This document shows, one piece after another, positions 52,969 through 61,974 of a stretch of 64,000 nucleotides of DNA. The stretch is from positions 1 to 64,000 of the forward strand of contig NZ_JACJPO010000036.1 of the NCBI RefSeq assembly GCF_014696105.1. The letters run 5' to 3'. The translations under genes were made by a program, and so were the position numbers. The notes below the pieces were generated by a model. It searched no databases, was not told the origin of the DNA, and saw nothing but the letters and a program-made list of their open reading frames with translations. The DNA is from Microcoleus sp. FACHB-1515 (GTDB lineage: Bacteria > Cyanobacteriota > Cyanobacteriia > Elainellales > Elainellaceae). The stretch's first letter is position 1. Every line of letters starts with the position of its first letter.

Positions 52969-54879
52969 ATGATTCTTGAACACGATCGCGAAATTGTTCG
53001 CGTTAATGCCAGAAAAACTGATGTATTTGATGCATTCAATTTCAGATATTTTATTGGGGCAAATCCCTACTTAAATGCACCCGCTTATGTGTTTGATTTT
53101 GCGTTAACCAACAATGCCGAGCCGCTGCCGCTAGAAGATTACATTGAGGCAATTGGCGATCGCTATCTGCATCTACGCGAAGAAGAATACGACTCTTACG
53201 CTCATTTGTTTGCTCGCACGGTGGCCGAAGTCAGCCAGCTAGAAATGGATCTGCATCTGAACCGCTGGAGCCAAAAGCCAACAGAAGCTTATACGCGCAT
53301 TGCTGTCCAGTCGCTTCATGCCCGCACCAGTCGCGCGATCGTTTACTGCGTTTGGGATTGGTTCGAGGCGATTTCTAAGCGGCAAGCGTTTTCGATCGAT
53401 GACCAGATCGAAGTGCTACAAGACTCATTTCGGCGATCGGTCTATGGTGGCCCAACGGTCTACGCACTTTTGAAAACCGCTGATGATTTGAGCATTCCCA
53501 CATTTTACCTGTGGGATGAAGGTCTGATGCAGTATGGCTACGGCAAGCATCAGGTGCGCGGCACCGCAACCACGTTTGATACTGACAGCCACCTCGATTC
53601 GGATTTTACCACGCGCAAAGACGACTGTAAAGCACTGCTCAGCACAATGGGCTTTCCGGTTCCCAAAGGCGAAATCGTTTTTCGCTTGGCCGAAGCGCTG
53701 ACCGTTGCCAAGCGCATCGGCTATCCGGTCGCCATCAAGCCTGTGGTCGGACACAAAGGCAATGGCGTTACGGCTGATGTGCAAGATGCCGACGAGCTAG
53801 AGCAAGCGTTCGATCGAGCCGTCGCTGCGATCGAACCCAATCAGCCTGTTGAAGTGATTGTCGAAAAAAGCATTTCCGGCAAAGATTATCGGTTGCTGTG
53901 CGTGAATGGTCGCTTTGTCGCCGCGACCGAACGTCAGCCCGCTTCAGTTGTGGGGGATGGCGATTCAACGATTCAAGAATTGATCGATCGCGAAAATCGC
54001 AAGCCAGAACGTTCCGACACGCCGACTTCACCGATGGGCAAAATCAAATGCGATGAGGCAATGGAGCGCTATTTGCACGAGCAAAAATTGACGTTAGATA
54101 GCATTCCAGAACGCGATCGCCGCATTTTCTTACGCAAAGTTGCCAATCTTTCCGCAGGCGGATTAAGCATCGATGCTACGCACAATATTCACCTGGACAA
54201 CGTGATTTTGGCACAGGATGTGGCGCAGCATTTCCGCTTAACTTGCCTGGGCATTGATGTGATCAGTCAAGACCTTTCTCAGTCTTGGAAAACCGGAAAT
54301 TTCGGCATCATTGAAATCAATGCCGCGCCTGGTGTTTACATGCACCTCAAGCCTGCGATCGGTGCGAGTGTCGATGTTCCTTCACACATTCTCAAGACTT
54401 TTTTTGACTCTAGCCATGAAGCGCGAATCCCGATTATTACCTGCAATCGCGTTACGGCGCAGGAATTGCAGGAAATGATCGACTACATTCTGCTTCAGCA
54501 TCCTGATTGGACGGTTGGGGCGGTTTGTCGTGAGGCAGTGTTGATTAATCGATCGCAAAAAGCGCAGCATCCCGACTACAACACAAACATTCAAAATATG
54601 CTGCGCCATCCCAAACTCGATTTGCTCATTGCCGAATATTGGGAAGATATTTTGGATGAGGAAGGCATGTTCTACTACGGCAGCAATTTGCTGTTTCTCG
54701 ACAATCCAACTGAAATTGAAATGATGCTAGCTCGCGATGTGTTTGAGGACACTACGATCGCCATTCGTCAGCAAGACACCATCACCATTCAGCGTAAAGG
54801 CCTGATGGAGCAATATCAGCTTGGCGAAAATGAACCGTTCAGCCGGGTTTACCTAAAGGAAATTGCCACGATCCTTTAA
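52969..54879 (+). CDS. cyanophycin-synthetase-like ATP-grasp ligase with degenerate Mur-type domain
   Basis: A 636-residue relative of cyanophycin synthetase. Residues 1-200 match the CphA N-domain only weakly and lack its HIVEH motif. Residues 215-480 are an ATP-grasp domain with the expected CphA motifs: YPVAIKPVVGHKGNGVT, LLCVNGRFVAATERQPASVV, GDGDSTIQELID, NLSAGGLSIDAT and IIEINAAPGVYMHL. From 484, where CphA has a Mur-ligase domain with a GTNGKT P-loop, this protein reads RIPIITCNRVTAQELQEM and continues for 150 residues (MLRHPKLDLLIAEYWEDIL) without nucleotide-binding residues. Loss of that site is the arrangement I recall for CphA2, which joins beta-Asp-Arg dipeptides. The substrate here is unproven. 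Confidence 0.85.
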   Translation: MILEHDREIVRVNARKTDVFDAFNFRYFIGANPYLNAPAYVFDFALTNNAEPLPLEDYIEAIGDRYLHLREEEYDSYAHLFARTVAEVSQLEMDLHLNRWSQKPTEAYTRIAVQSLHARTSRAIVYCVWDWFEAISKRQAFSIDDQIEVLQDSFRRSVYGGPTVYALLKTADDLSIPTFYLWDEGLMQYGYGKHQVRGTATTFDTDSHLDSDFTTRKDDCKALLSTMGFPVPKGEIVFRLAEALTVAKRIGYPVAIKPVVGHKGNGVTADVQDADELEQAFDRAVAAIEPNQPVEVIVEKSISGKDYRLLCVNGRFVAATERQPASVVGDGDSTIQELIDRENRKPERSDTPTSPMGKIKCDEAMERYLHEQKLTLDSIPERDRRIFLRKVANLSAGGLSIDATHNIHLDNVILAQDVAQHFRLTCLGIDVISQDLSQSWKTGNFGIIEINAAPGVYMHLKPAIGASVDVPSHILKTFFDSSHEARIPIITCNRVTAQELQEMIDYILLQHPDWTVGAVCREAVLINRSQKAQHPDYNTNIQNMLRHPKLDLLIAEYWEDILDEEGMFYYGSNLLFLDNPTEIEMMLARDVFEDTTIAIRQQDTITIQRKGLMEQYQLGENEPFSRVYLKEIATIL

Positions 54880-54890
54880 TCGATCGCGCA

Positions 54891-54934
54891 ACCTCCCAAA
54901 CTATCTTCCTCAACTTCGAGGGAGGTAGTTTTTT
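54891..54934 (+). terminator. rho-independent terminator of the ATP-grasp gene
   Basis: ACCTCCC (54891-54897) pairs with GGGAGGT (54920-54926) over a 22-base loop; TTTTTT follows at 54929. It ends seven bases before the converging small gene. Confidence 0.8.
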
Positions 54935-54941
54935 GCTGCAA

Positions 54942-55232
54942 TTAAATCAAACCTGAAGCCAGTTCACGAGTAATTAAAATCTGAAATTTACCGGGAGGAT
55001 TGCTGCTGTTCAATCGGCGAATATTGAGATGATAAGTTCCGCTTGCCAAATGAATATCGCGCTCCATCGACACGATCGGCAAATCGCTCGTGCTGCTAAT
55101 TTGCAGCGCTTCACAAGTGTCTAGAATGGCTTCAAGCATTGGCAGTTCGATCGTGCCCGTTGCCCGCTCCACTAAAGCGGCAGCAGATGGCGTGAGGCGA
55201 TCGCGAAATTCGATCGTTTTATCTTCGTTCAT
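54942..55232 (-). CDS. small conserved-looking hypothetical protein
   Basis: A 96-residue soluble protein: N-terminal charged helices (NEDKTIEFRDRLTPSAAALVE) and a beta-rich end (LASGTYHLNIRRL, KFQILITRELASGLI). Composition fits a real gene. I do not recognise a family. It converges on the ATP-grasp gene and shares its terminator region; no sign links it functionally. Confidence 0.6.
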   Translation of the reverse strand: MNEDKTIEFRDRLTPSAAALVERATGTIELPMLEAILDTCEALQISSTSDLPIVSMERDIHLASGTYHLNIRRLNSSNPPGKFQILITRELASGLI

Positions 55233-55776
55233 CGTTAAAATATCTGCCAGGAAAAATGTTTATTTACCATTGCAGCACATGAAGTTCCGTTTTGCTGGCT
55301 GGCACGGTTCAATTGCTCACTTCAGCTAAGGAATCAACTTGATTTTCTCAATAGCTTCCCCTGGTTAAAAACAAGTCCAATACCAGTAGACCCCTTGGCG
55401 ATCGTTGCTGGGTCTATTCGTTTTATGTTTAATCATTTTGGGGGTCTTGCTTGTGACTTTGCAGACGCGGCACTTTGTGTACGTTTTCATAAGCAATGGC
55501 GCGACTTTCAAATTCGCGGCGTGACGGTATGAAGCATGAAACTTTCTCAGAATAAAGGTTTTACTATTTTTAAGTAGTGGAACACCATTCAAGGGGATGA
55601 GGGCAAAGGCAACGCAGATTACAAATAATCTTGACCAGCTACTTAGAATCAGCATTTTAAATTGAACTTCGGCAAAAGGATGCGTTATCAAGCGGCAAAG
55701 GTTTGGCTTAAGTCACAACGTGCCAAATTGCCGCTTGAGTTTGGTAGCCTAGAGGCAAACCTCGATCGCTTTTCCT
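55233..55776. other. intergenic, AT-rich region with one doubtful frame
   Basis: A 544-bp region of lower GC and few HIP1 sites. A leftward frame (55365-55691) is the only long one and is listed on its own. No RNA gene or repeat is recognised. Confidence 0.4.
55365..55691 (-). CDS. doubtful hypothetical protein
   Basis: A 108-codon frame, or about 96 from an internal ATG (MLILSSWSRLF). It begins with a hydrophobic stretch like a signal peptide (LFVICVAFALIPLNG), then a basic region with two Cys (TKCRVCKV) and a WYW end. Codon use is unlike neighbouring genes and no good ribosome-binding site is seen. It may be a non-coding frame or a foreign remnant. Confidence 0.25.
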   Translation of the reverse strand: MITHPFAEVQFKMLILSSWSRLFVICVAFALIPLNGVPLLKNSKTFILRKFHASYRHAANLKVAPLLMKTYTKCRVCKVTSKTPKMIKHKTNRPSNDRQGVYWYWTCF

Positions 55777-56088
55777 ATGTCAAATCTTCCTTCTGTCGGT
55801 GCCGTTTCGATCGCTGCACCTCGTCAGCACGACCTCAGCCAAGTCGATACGATCGAACTGGCGCAAGTTCTCGCGGAACGATTGGCAATTCGACCGAACG
55901 ATTGGCATCGGCTCAAATCAAATCGTAAAGCACGCTGCGGTGAACAGGCAGCGATCGCCCTCGTCTATCTGCTCAAAGACCAGCCGGAAGAAGCACTGGC
56001 GCGACTTCAGCAGGCAACCGGATGGCTCGATCGATCGATTTCGGCTCCGCCCTGCCCGACGCACGGCACGAAGACGCCACCTGCCTAG
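55777..56088 (+). CDS. small cyanobacterial protein (DUF6439-like)
   Basis: A 103-residue protein. After a variable start it has VDTIELAQVLAERLAIRPND, WHRLKSNRKARCGEQAAIAL and LKDQPEEALARLQQATGWLD, ending with RSISAPPCPTHG. I know this sequence pattern from a cyanobacteria-only family of unknown function. Start ATG 55777. Its last four bases overlap the converging gene at 56085. Confidence 0.8.
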   Translation: MSNLPSVGAVSIAAPRQHDLSQVDTIELAQVLAERLAIRPNDWHRLKSNRKARCGEQAAIALVYLLKDQPEEALARLQQATGWLDRSISAPPCPTHGTKTPPA

Positions 56089-56363
56089 CTGTCTTCAGCC
56101 ACTTCAGATTTGCCTTTGCTTTGATAGGCCGACAGCAAGGCCGATCGCACATAAAAATTGGTTTGTCCGGCACTCGCAGCGGGCGACGATTCGATCGCCA
56201 TGCTGGTCGCGCTTTGGGGCAGGAGGTTTGCCGTTGAATGACACATAACCGTCAGCAGGCAAGAACAGCAGGCCAGCAGCACCAAATCGAGATGCTTGCT
56301 GGAGACGAGTCGGGGGGCAGAATCGATCGGCTGCGTTGCCGCTGGCCGTTTTCTAGTCAACAC
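56085..56363 (-). CDS. small membrane or secreted hypothetical protein
   Basis: A 92-residue frame with one hydrophobic segment (LDLVLLACCSCLLTVMCHS) and a polar C-terminus ending YVRSALLSAYQSKGKSEVAED. The end reads like a real conserved tail, but the family is unknown to me. It converges on the 55777 gene with a four-base overlap. Confidence 0.5.
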   Translation of the reverse strand: MLTRKRPAATQPIDSAPRLVSSKHLDLVLLACCSCLLTVMCHSTANLLPQSATSMAIESSPAASAGQTNFYVRSALLSAYQSKGKSEVAEDS

Positions 56364-56572
56364 AAGTGCAACTCCAAACTAAAACCCAATGCCAGCATAC
56401 CCAATGCAACCACGAGTTTACAGTCGCAGGTTTCAGTTGTTGAGATGGCACAAGCTGCTTTTGTTACTTCTGCCTTGAGACTGAGGCGGGCTTCCTTCTC
56501 TTGGAGGGCGCTTTGAAATCGTCAATTCTGATACTTCTAGGATGCAAATTAATAAAATTCTTGGAGGCGCGA

Positions 56573-57091
56573 ATGAAGGCAGACAACATGTCAGCGATGC
56601 CAGATGAAACCAAGCAAGCAACAGAGGCATTCAAAAAGCTGGGAACCGATGACAAGCTGGCGCTGTTTTACCTGATCTACAAGAAGATGGGCGATTCGGT
56701 TACGCCTGCGGCTCCGAGTGCGACTGATCCCGAACTGACACCGCTGCTGATGGGACAGTTTTTTGAACTGTCGGATGATGAACAGTTGGCGGGAATGCGA
56801 GCGATCGTCAACAAGGAAGATACCGAACTCTCTCGCGCTTATGGCGCTCTGAAAGAAAATAATCAGTTGATGGTTTGGTACGCTTGGGCGCAGGCGATGG
56901 GTGATACGGTCGTAGGAATGCCGGGTGACTATCAGGCAACCGACACCATTAACAATGCGCTCAAGCAAATTGAAGGGCTAGAGTTCCAAGAGCAAATCAC
57001 GATGTTGCGCGAAGTTGCTCGCGACATGGGTTACAGCGAAGTGCAGCCGATTCCGACTCAGGCTGAAACAGGCAAAACTCCTAGCCTGTAG
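56573..57091 (+). CDS. helical carotenoid protein (OCP N-terminal-domain homolog)
   Basis: A 172-residue protein that equals the N-terminal carotenoid-binding domain of the orange carotenoid protein alone: FKKLGTDDKLALFYLIYKKMG, LMGQFFELSDDEQLAGMR, NQLMVWYAWAQAMGDTVVGM and INNALKQIEGLEFQEQITML. Such HCPs bind carotenoid and quench singlet oxygen; some bind phycobilisomes. The C-terminal regulatory half of OCP is absent and not found downstream. ATG 56573 has GGAGG five bases upstream. A strong terminator follows, so the gene is monocistronic. Confidence 0.92.
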   Translation: MKADNMSAMPDETKQATEAFKKLGTDDKLALFYLIYKKMGDSVTPAAPSATDPELTPLLMGQFFELSDDEQLAGMRAIVNKEDTELSRAYGALKENNQLMVWYAWAQAMGDTVVGMPGDYQATDTINNALKQIEGLEFQEQITMLREVARDMGYSEVQPIPTQAETGKTPSL

Positions 57092-57118
57092 ACTTTTGGC
57101 AAATTCATTCAACGGAAG

Positions 57119-57141
57119 GCCGATCGAGCGATCGGCTTTTT
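57119..57141 (+). terminator. rho-independent terminator of the HCP gene
   Basis: GCCGATCG, loop AG, CGATCGGC, then TTTTT: a perfect 8-bp stem. It lies eight bases before the pheT stop and may be used from both sides. Confidence 0.85.
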
Positions 57142-57148
57142 CACGTCT

Positions 57149-59623
57149 CTACGATCGCAACTCCACCTGAAATTTTTCTTCCAAGGCTTCACGCACCTTT
57201 TGCTGAACGGGTTCCACATCCGTGTCGGTCAAGGTGCGATCGCTCGCCCGATAGGTAAGGCGGAACGCCAAGCTGCGTTTGCCTTCAGGGACGTTTGCGC
57301 CACGATATTCATCAAATAGCTCGACGCGATCGAGCAGGTTGCCGCCCGCTTTTCGCATTACCCGTTCGAGTTCTGCGACCGAAACTTGCGTCGGCACGAA
57401 AAAGGCCAGATCGCGATCGGAAGCCGGATAGGGCGAATAGGGCTGGAACTGCGGCGTAATCAAATCATCGCGATCGAGCGCATCGAGCAGCACATCCAGG
57501 TCAAGCTCGAAAACATATATGGCATCTGGCAAACCGCGAGACTGTCGTAGTTGAGGATGAAGCTGGCCGAACGTGCCCAATCTTTCGCCGCGAATCCACA
57601 GGGAAGCGGTGCGTCCAGGATGAAGACGGGCATCTAGACGATCGGGCTGATATTCCACATCGAGTCCCAACCGCTCAAATGCGCTCTCAAGCATTCCCTT
57701 GGCTTCAAACCAAGTAAGGGGCTGTTCGCGGCCAGAGCGCACCCAGCGGCCTTGAGTGGAATCGCCACCGATGATTCCCGCGACGCGATCGGCTTCGCTG
57801 AGTCCTTCTTCTTCGCGCCAAAAGACGCGCCCAATTTCAAACGCATTCAGCGCTCCGTTGTTCTGCTCCAGGTTGTACTGGAACGCATCGATCAAGCCGG
57901 AAATCAATTCGGTGCGGAGGGCGGAATATTCGGTGAACAGCGGATTGGCAAGTACGACTTGATTTTCGCCTTCGGTTTTGACCAGCGAGTAGTGAATGGC
58001 CTCAGTCAGCCCAACGGCACGAAACGCCTGATGAATTTTGCGCGTCAGGGCTTGCTCGATCGACAAATAGCCATACTCAGTTTTGGCAGGCAGCGTATCG
58101 CAGAAATTGTTGTACCCGTACAGCCGCGCCACTTCTTCGATCAAATCAATTTCGCGCTCCAAATCTCGATAGCGATACGGCGGAACCGTAACGTTCCACA
58201 CTTGCCCCGCTTCAACGGGCATCAGCCGACAGCCCAGCGTCGTCAAAATTCGCTCAACATCTTCGGCTTGCAGTTCGCCTGTTTCCTCGATCGCATCTGC
58301 TTCGGTACTCGGTATGGCGGGCAGATCCGCACCCAAGTCGATCGGTCCCAATACCTGATTGACGCGATCGAGCCGCAGTTCGATCGTCCGGGTGGACTGA
58401 GTGGGACGCGAATCGGCGATCGCCTGCGCTCCCACCGTGCCGCCAGCCAACGACAAAATTAAGTGAATGGCGCGGCGGCAAGCAATTCCCAGTTCCGCCT
58501 GATTCACGCCGCGCTCGTAGCGGGCTGACGCTTCTGTTCGCATTCCTTGCGATCGCGCTGAGCGCCGAATCGCAACCGTATCGAACCACGCTGCTTCTAG
58601 CAGCAAATTTTGGGTGTCGGGATGAACTTCGGTCATCTCGCCGCCCATCACACCTGCTAGGGAGACAGGGCGATCGTTCGCGGTAATCAGCAAGGTTTGA
58701 TCGGTGAGCGATCGCGTTTGTCCGTCCAGCGTCGTCAAGGTTTCGCCCGGACTAGCGTGACGCACGCCGATCGCCAAATCGTCGCTTCCCCCAGCTTGGC
58801 GGAGTCGGTCGCGATCGAAAGCGTGGAGCGGCTGACCCCACTCCAGCAAGACATAATTTGTAATGTCAACCACGTTGTTGATCGGGCGTGTTCCTGCCGC
58901 CTGCAAGCGACGCTGGAGCCAAGCCGGAGACGGCGCAATTTTCACGCCTTCGATCGCCGTGCCGATGAAGACTGGGCAGGCTTGCTGAGCGGCCAGATTC
59001 ACGCTTAAGCCTGTTGCGTGGGGATCGATCGCCAAGTCAGGCACTTCGGGTAGCTTCAAGGTTTGTCCGGTCAAGGCGGCGACTTCGCGAGCAACACCCA
59101 CCATGCTGAGCGCGTCAGCTCGATTCGCGGTCGAAGTCAGATCCAGCACTACATCATCGAGACCTAGATAAGGCCGCGCATCCGCGCCCGGATGCAGGTC
59201 AGACTGCTCGAAGATGTAAATACCTTCAGATTCTTTTGCCAATCCCAATTCGGACAAGGAACAGATCATGCCTTCAGACGGCACATCGCGCAGCTTGCGG
59301 GGACGAATCTTGAGATCGATCTTCGGCAGATACGTGCCGATCGTCGCGACAGGTACAAAAATATCGGCTCGCACATTCGCTGCCCCACACACGATCGTCG
59401 AAGGCGCATCCGCTCCAATATCAACGGTGCAAACGCTGAGTTTGTCCGCGTTTGGATGCGGCTGGCGATCGACGACGCGACCGACAACAACGCCTTCTGC
59501 CCAGGTGCGGCGGTCTTCAATTTCTTCGACTTCAAACCCTGCCATCGTCAACGTTTCCGCTAACTCTTCGGGCGGTTGCGTCAGTTCGACGAGTTCTCGT
59601 AGCCAGTTCAAAGAAATCCGCAT
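57149..59623 (-). CDS. pheT: phenylalanine--tRNA ligase beta subunit
   Basis: The beta subunit of phenylalanyl-tRNA synthetase, 824 residues from ATG 59623 ([14 protein letters not shown]). The domains run in the usual order: N-terminal B1, EMAP-like tRNA-binding part ([20 protein letters not shown]), B3/B4 with [15 protein letters not shown]5 ([13 protein letters not shown]), the catalytic-like core with YGYNNF and the C-terminal anticodon-binding FDX-ACB domain ([28 protein letters not shown]). The gene is apart from pheS, as usual in cyanobacteria. Confidence 0.98.
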   Translation of the reverse strand: MRISLNWLRELVELTQPPEELAETLTMAGFEVEEIEDRRTWAEGVVVGRVVDRQPHPNADKLSVCTVDIGADAPSTIVCGAANVRADIFVPVATIGTYLPKIDLKIRPRKLRDVPSEGMICSLSELGLAKESEGIYIFEQSDLHPGADARPYLGLDDVVLDLTSTANRADALSMVGVAREVAALTGQTLKLPEVPDLAIDPHATGLSVNLAAQQACPVFIGTAIEGVKIAPSPAWLQRRLQAAGTRPINNVVDITNYVLLEWGQPLHAFDRDRLRQAGGSDDLAIGVRHASPGETLTTLDGQTRSLTDQTLLITANDRPVSLAGVMGGEMTEVHPDTQNLLLEAAWFDTVAIRRSARSQGMRTEASARYERGVNQAELGIACRRAIHLILSLAGGTVGAQAIADSRPTQSTRTIELRLDRVNQVLGPIDLGADLPAIPSTEADAIEETGELQAEDVERILTTLGCRLMPVEAGQVWNVTVPPYRYRDLEREIDLIEEVARLYGYNNFCDTLPAKTEYGYLSIEQALTRKIHQAFRAVGLTEAIHYSLVKTEGENQVVLANPLFTEYSALRTELISGLIDAFQYNLEQNNGALNAFEIGRVFWREEEGLSEADRVAGIIGGDSTQGRWVRSGREQPLTWFEAKGMLESAFERLGLDVEYQPDRLDARLHPGRTASLWIRGERLGTFGQLHPQLRQSRGLPDAIYVFELDLDVLLDALDRDDLITPQFQPYSPYPASDRDLAFFVPTQVSVAELERVMRKAGGNLLDRVELFDEYRGANVPEGKRSLAFRLTYRASDRTLTDTDVEPVQQKVREALEEKFQVELRS

Positions 59624-59905
59624 GGTCAAACGTTGGGGTGCGATCGTGCCCCCATATTTTATCGTTCTGTAACGCTACCAGTGCCAAAGGTGATATTTAT
59701 CGAGCGACTTGACCGCAGGTATATGGGCTTTTATGGAAATTTCAAGCAAAATGAGGATAGCTTTAGCAACTCTTCAAGAGAATTCCCGCAGAAATCGCGC
59801 TTTATCTCGTCTTTCTTGGAAAGATAATGGAGGTAGGTCGGGTGCAGCCTATCGCACCTTTACCCGAAATCATGGGCGAATAACCCAGCGAGCGAGCAAT
59901 GCCGA

Positions 59906-61549
59906 ATGAGTTACTGCCTTAATCCTGTCTGCCCACACCCGGAAAACCTGACGCACACCGAGCTTTGTCAAGCCTGTGGGTCAAAGCTGCTGCTGCGCGA
60001 TCGCTATCGCGTCATGCAAGCCCTCGGTCAAGGTGGATTTGGGGCGACTTTCCTGGCTAAAGACGAATCGCTGCCGGGCAGTCCCTACTGCGTGATTAAG
60101 CAGTTGCGACCTGCGGCCACCTCGCCCCACGTGATGCAGATGGCGCGGGAGCTGTTCAAGCGCGAAGCCAAAACGCTCGGCAAAATTGGCAACCACCCGC
60201 AAGTGCCGCGCCTGCTTGACTACTTCGAGGCGAATCAGGAATTTTATCTTGTCCAGGAATATATCAGCGGCTCAACGCTCCAGCAGGAAGTGAAGCGATC
60301 GGGGCCGTTTAGCGAAGCAGGCGTCAAGCAGTTCCTCAGCGAAGTGCTGCCGATGCTGCAATACATTCACAGTCAGCAGGTGATTCACCGCGACATCAAG
60401 CCCGCCAACTTGATTCGGCGATCGCAAGACAAAAAACTCGTTTTGATCGACTTTGGTGCAGTCAAAGATCAAGTCAATCCGCAGCGAGCCGGAGCGTCCG
60501 AGCAAACCGCACTCACCGCTTATGCGATCGGCACACCCGGATATGCGCCGCCTGAACAAATGGCAATGCGTCCCGTTTATGCCAGCGATATCTATGCCCT
60601 GGGCGTGTCCTGCATCTATTTACTGACCGGAAAATCGCCAAAAGATCTCGACTATGACCCGACAACGGGCGAACTGATGTGGGAAAAATACGTCCACATC
60701 AGCGAACACTTTGCGGGTGTGCTGCGGAAAATGCTGGAAGTTTCCGTTCGCCATCGCTACCAAAACGCCACGGAAGTCCTCAGAGCGCTGGATCTCGAGC
60801 CGTATCTCGACAGCTTGGCGCAAAGCATGGTGGTGAAGTCGAATCGATCGACCCGCACGTCCGATTCCACCAGCAGCAGCGGCCACTCAGTTGATTTTGG
60901 TGAACCCACATCGCCCTCGTCACCCTCGGCACGGATGGCGGCGGCGATTCGCGCTCGCAACGCCAAGAGCATGAATTCTTCCGAGTCCACCAGCATTCAA
61001 ACCAGCACAACGGCGCGGCGATCGCTGCCCGTGCGCCCTCGCACCGCGCCCGCCAATGGTGCGACCACTGCCATGACCAGCGGCAACTCCGGCGGTTCAG
61101 CTAGCAAAGCCGTCACGCCCAAGCTCAGTGCCGATGAACTGCTGAGCGCCTATGCAAAAGGCAAGCGTGACTTTACTTGCCACGATTTGAGCTTGCTGAA
61201 CTTGCCGCGTGCCGTGCTGTCGAACGCGAATTTTCACCAGTCACGGCTGCACAAAGTTAATTTTCAAAATGCCAATTTGTTTAGCGCGGATTTTGGCCGC
61301 GCCAGCCTCAATCAAGCCGTCCTCAAAAATGCCGACCTCGCCCGTGCCTACCTCAGCCATGCCGATTTAGCCGGAGCCGATTTGCGCGGCGCAGACCTGA
61401 GCTATGCCTATTTGAGCAACGCCAATTTGCGCGGCGCGAATTTATGCGGCGCAAATCTCACGGGTGCCAAGGTTTCCGACGAACAGCTATCAATGGCTCG
61501 CACCAACTGGGCAACTGTGCATCCCAGTGGACGACGTGGCATTTGGTAA
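59906..61549 (+). CDS. SpkB-like Ser/Thr protein kinase with pentapeptide repeats
   Basis: A 547-residue kinase. The N-terminus has a Cys4 motif (CLNPVCPHPENLTHTELCQAC) that may bind metal, as in SpkB. The kinase domain at about 33-300 shows the loop LGQGGFGATFLA, Lys in CVIKQL, catalytic HRDIKPANLI, IDFGAVKD in place of DFG-containing loop and GTPGYAPPEQ. A Ser/Thr-rich linker follows, then pentapeptide repeats at about 430-535 (NADLARAYLSHADLAGADLR). SpkB is tied to oxidative stress response in Synechocystis. Start ATG 59906, out of frame with upstream DNA. Confidence 0.93.
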   Translation: MSYCLNPVCPHPENLTHTELCQACGSKLLLRDRYRVMQALGQGGFGATFLAKDESLPGSPYCVIKQLRPAATSPHVMQMARELFKREAKTLGKIGNHPQVPRLLDYFEANQEFYLVQEYISGSTLQQEVKRSGPFSEAGVKQFLSEVLPMLQYIHSQQVIHRDIKPANLIRRSQDKKLVLIDFGAVKDQVNPQRAGASEQTALTAYAIGTPGYAPPEQMAMRPVYASDIYALGVSCIYLLTGKSPKDLDYDPTTGELMWEKYVHISEHFAGVLRKMLEVSVRHRYQNATEVLRALDLEPYLDSLAQSMVVKSNRSTRTSDSTSSSGHSVDFGEPTSPSSPSARMAAAIRARNAKSMNSSESTSIQTSTTARRSLPVRPRTAPANGATTAMTSGNSGGSASKAVTPKLSADELLSAYAKGKRDFTCHDLSLLNLPRAVLSNANFHQSRLHKVNFQNANLFSADFGRASLNQAVLKNADLARAYLSHADLAGADLRGADLSYAYLSNANLRGANLCGANLTGAKVSDEQLSMARTNWATVHPSGRRGIW

Positions 61550-61559
61550 GCTTAAATTC

Positions 61560-61856
61560 ATGACACAGCCTTCTAACCGCCGTCCGATCGATCCCGACAC
61601 CAATCAGCCCATTGCTGCCGAAAAATACGCTCGCCTCAAAGCGGAAGCCAAAGCACCCTACCGAGGCTTGCGCCAGTTTATCTATGTCGCGTTTGGCATG
61701 TCAGGCTTCATTGGTGGATTCATCTTCTTCTTTCAACTGCTAGCTGGCCGCGATGTCGAAACAACTCTGCCAAATTTCGCTCTTCAAGTCGGCGTGGTTG
61801 CCTTAATGATTTGGCTGTTTCGCCTGGAGCAGCGATCGAAGCGCAGCTCGAAGTAG
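61560..61856 (+). CDS. PAM68-like photosystem II assembly protein (DUF3464)
   Basis: A 98-residue protein with a polar N-terminus (QPSNRRPIDPDTNQPIAAEKY) and two membrane helices (QFIYVAFGMSGFIGGFIFFF, ALQVGVVALMIWLF), ending in basic residues. PAM68 and its cyanobacterial relative assist CP47 assembly and chlorophyll insertion. ATG 61560 lies ten bases after the kinase stop, so the two genes may be co-transcribed. Confidence 0.88.
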   Translation: MTQPSNRRPIDPDTNQPIAAEKYARLKAEAKAPYRGLRQFIYVAFGMSGFIGGFIFFFQLLAGRDVETTLPNFALQVGVVALMIWLFRLEQRSKRSSK

Positions 61857-61974
61857 CTGGGCGCAAGTGGCATAATTTGAATTTCTTCGGGAGAATGGAA
61901 GGTATAGACCTGGCGCTTCACAGGCAGTTGATGCGACTCGCTGCCACTTGGACGACCTCCACTTTTGACCCGCT

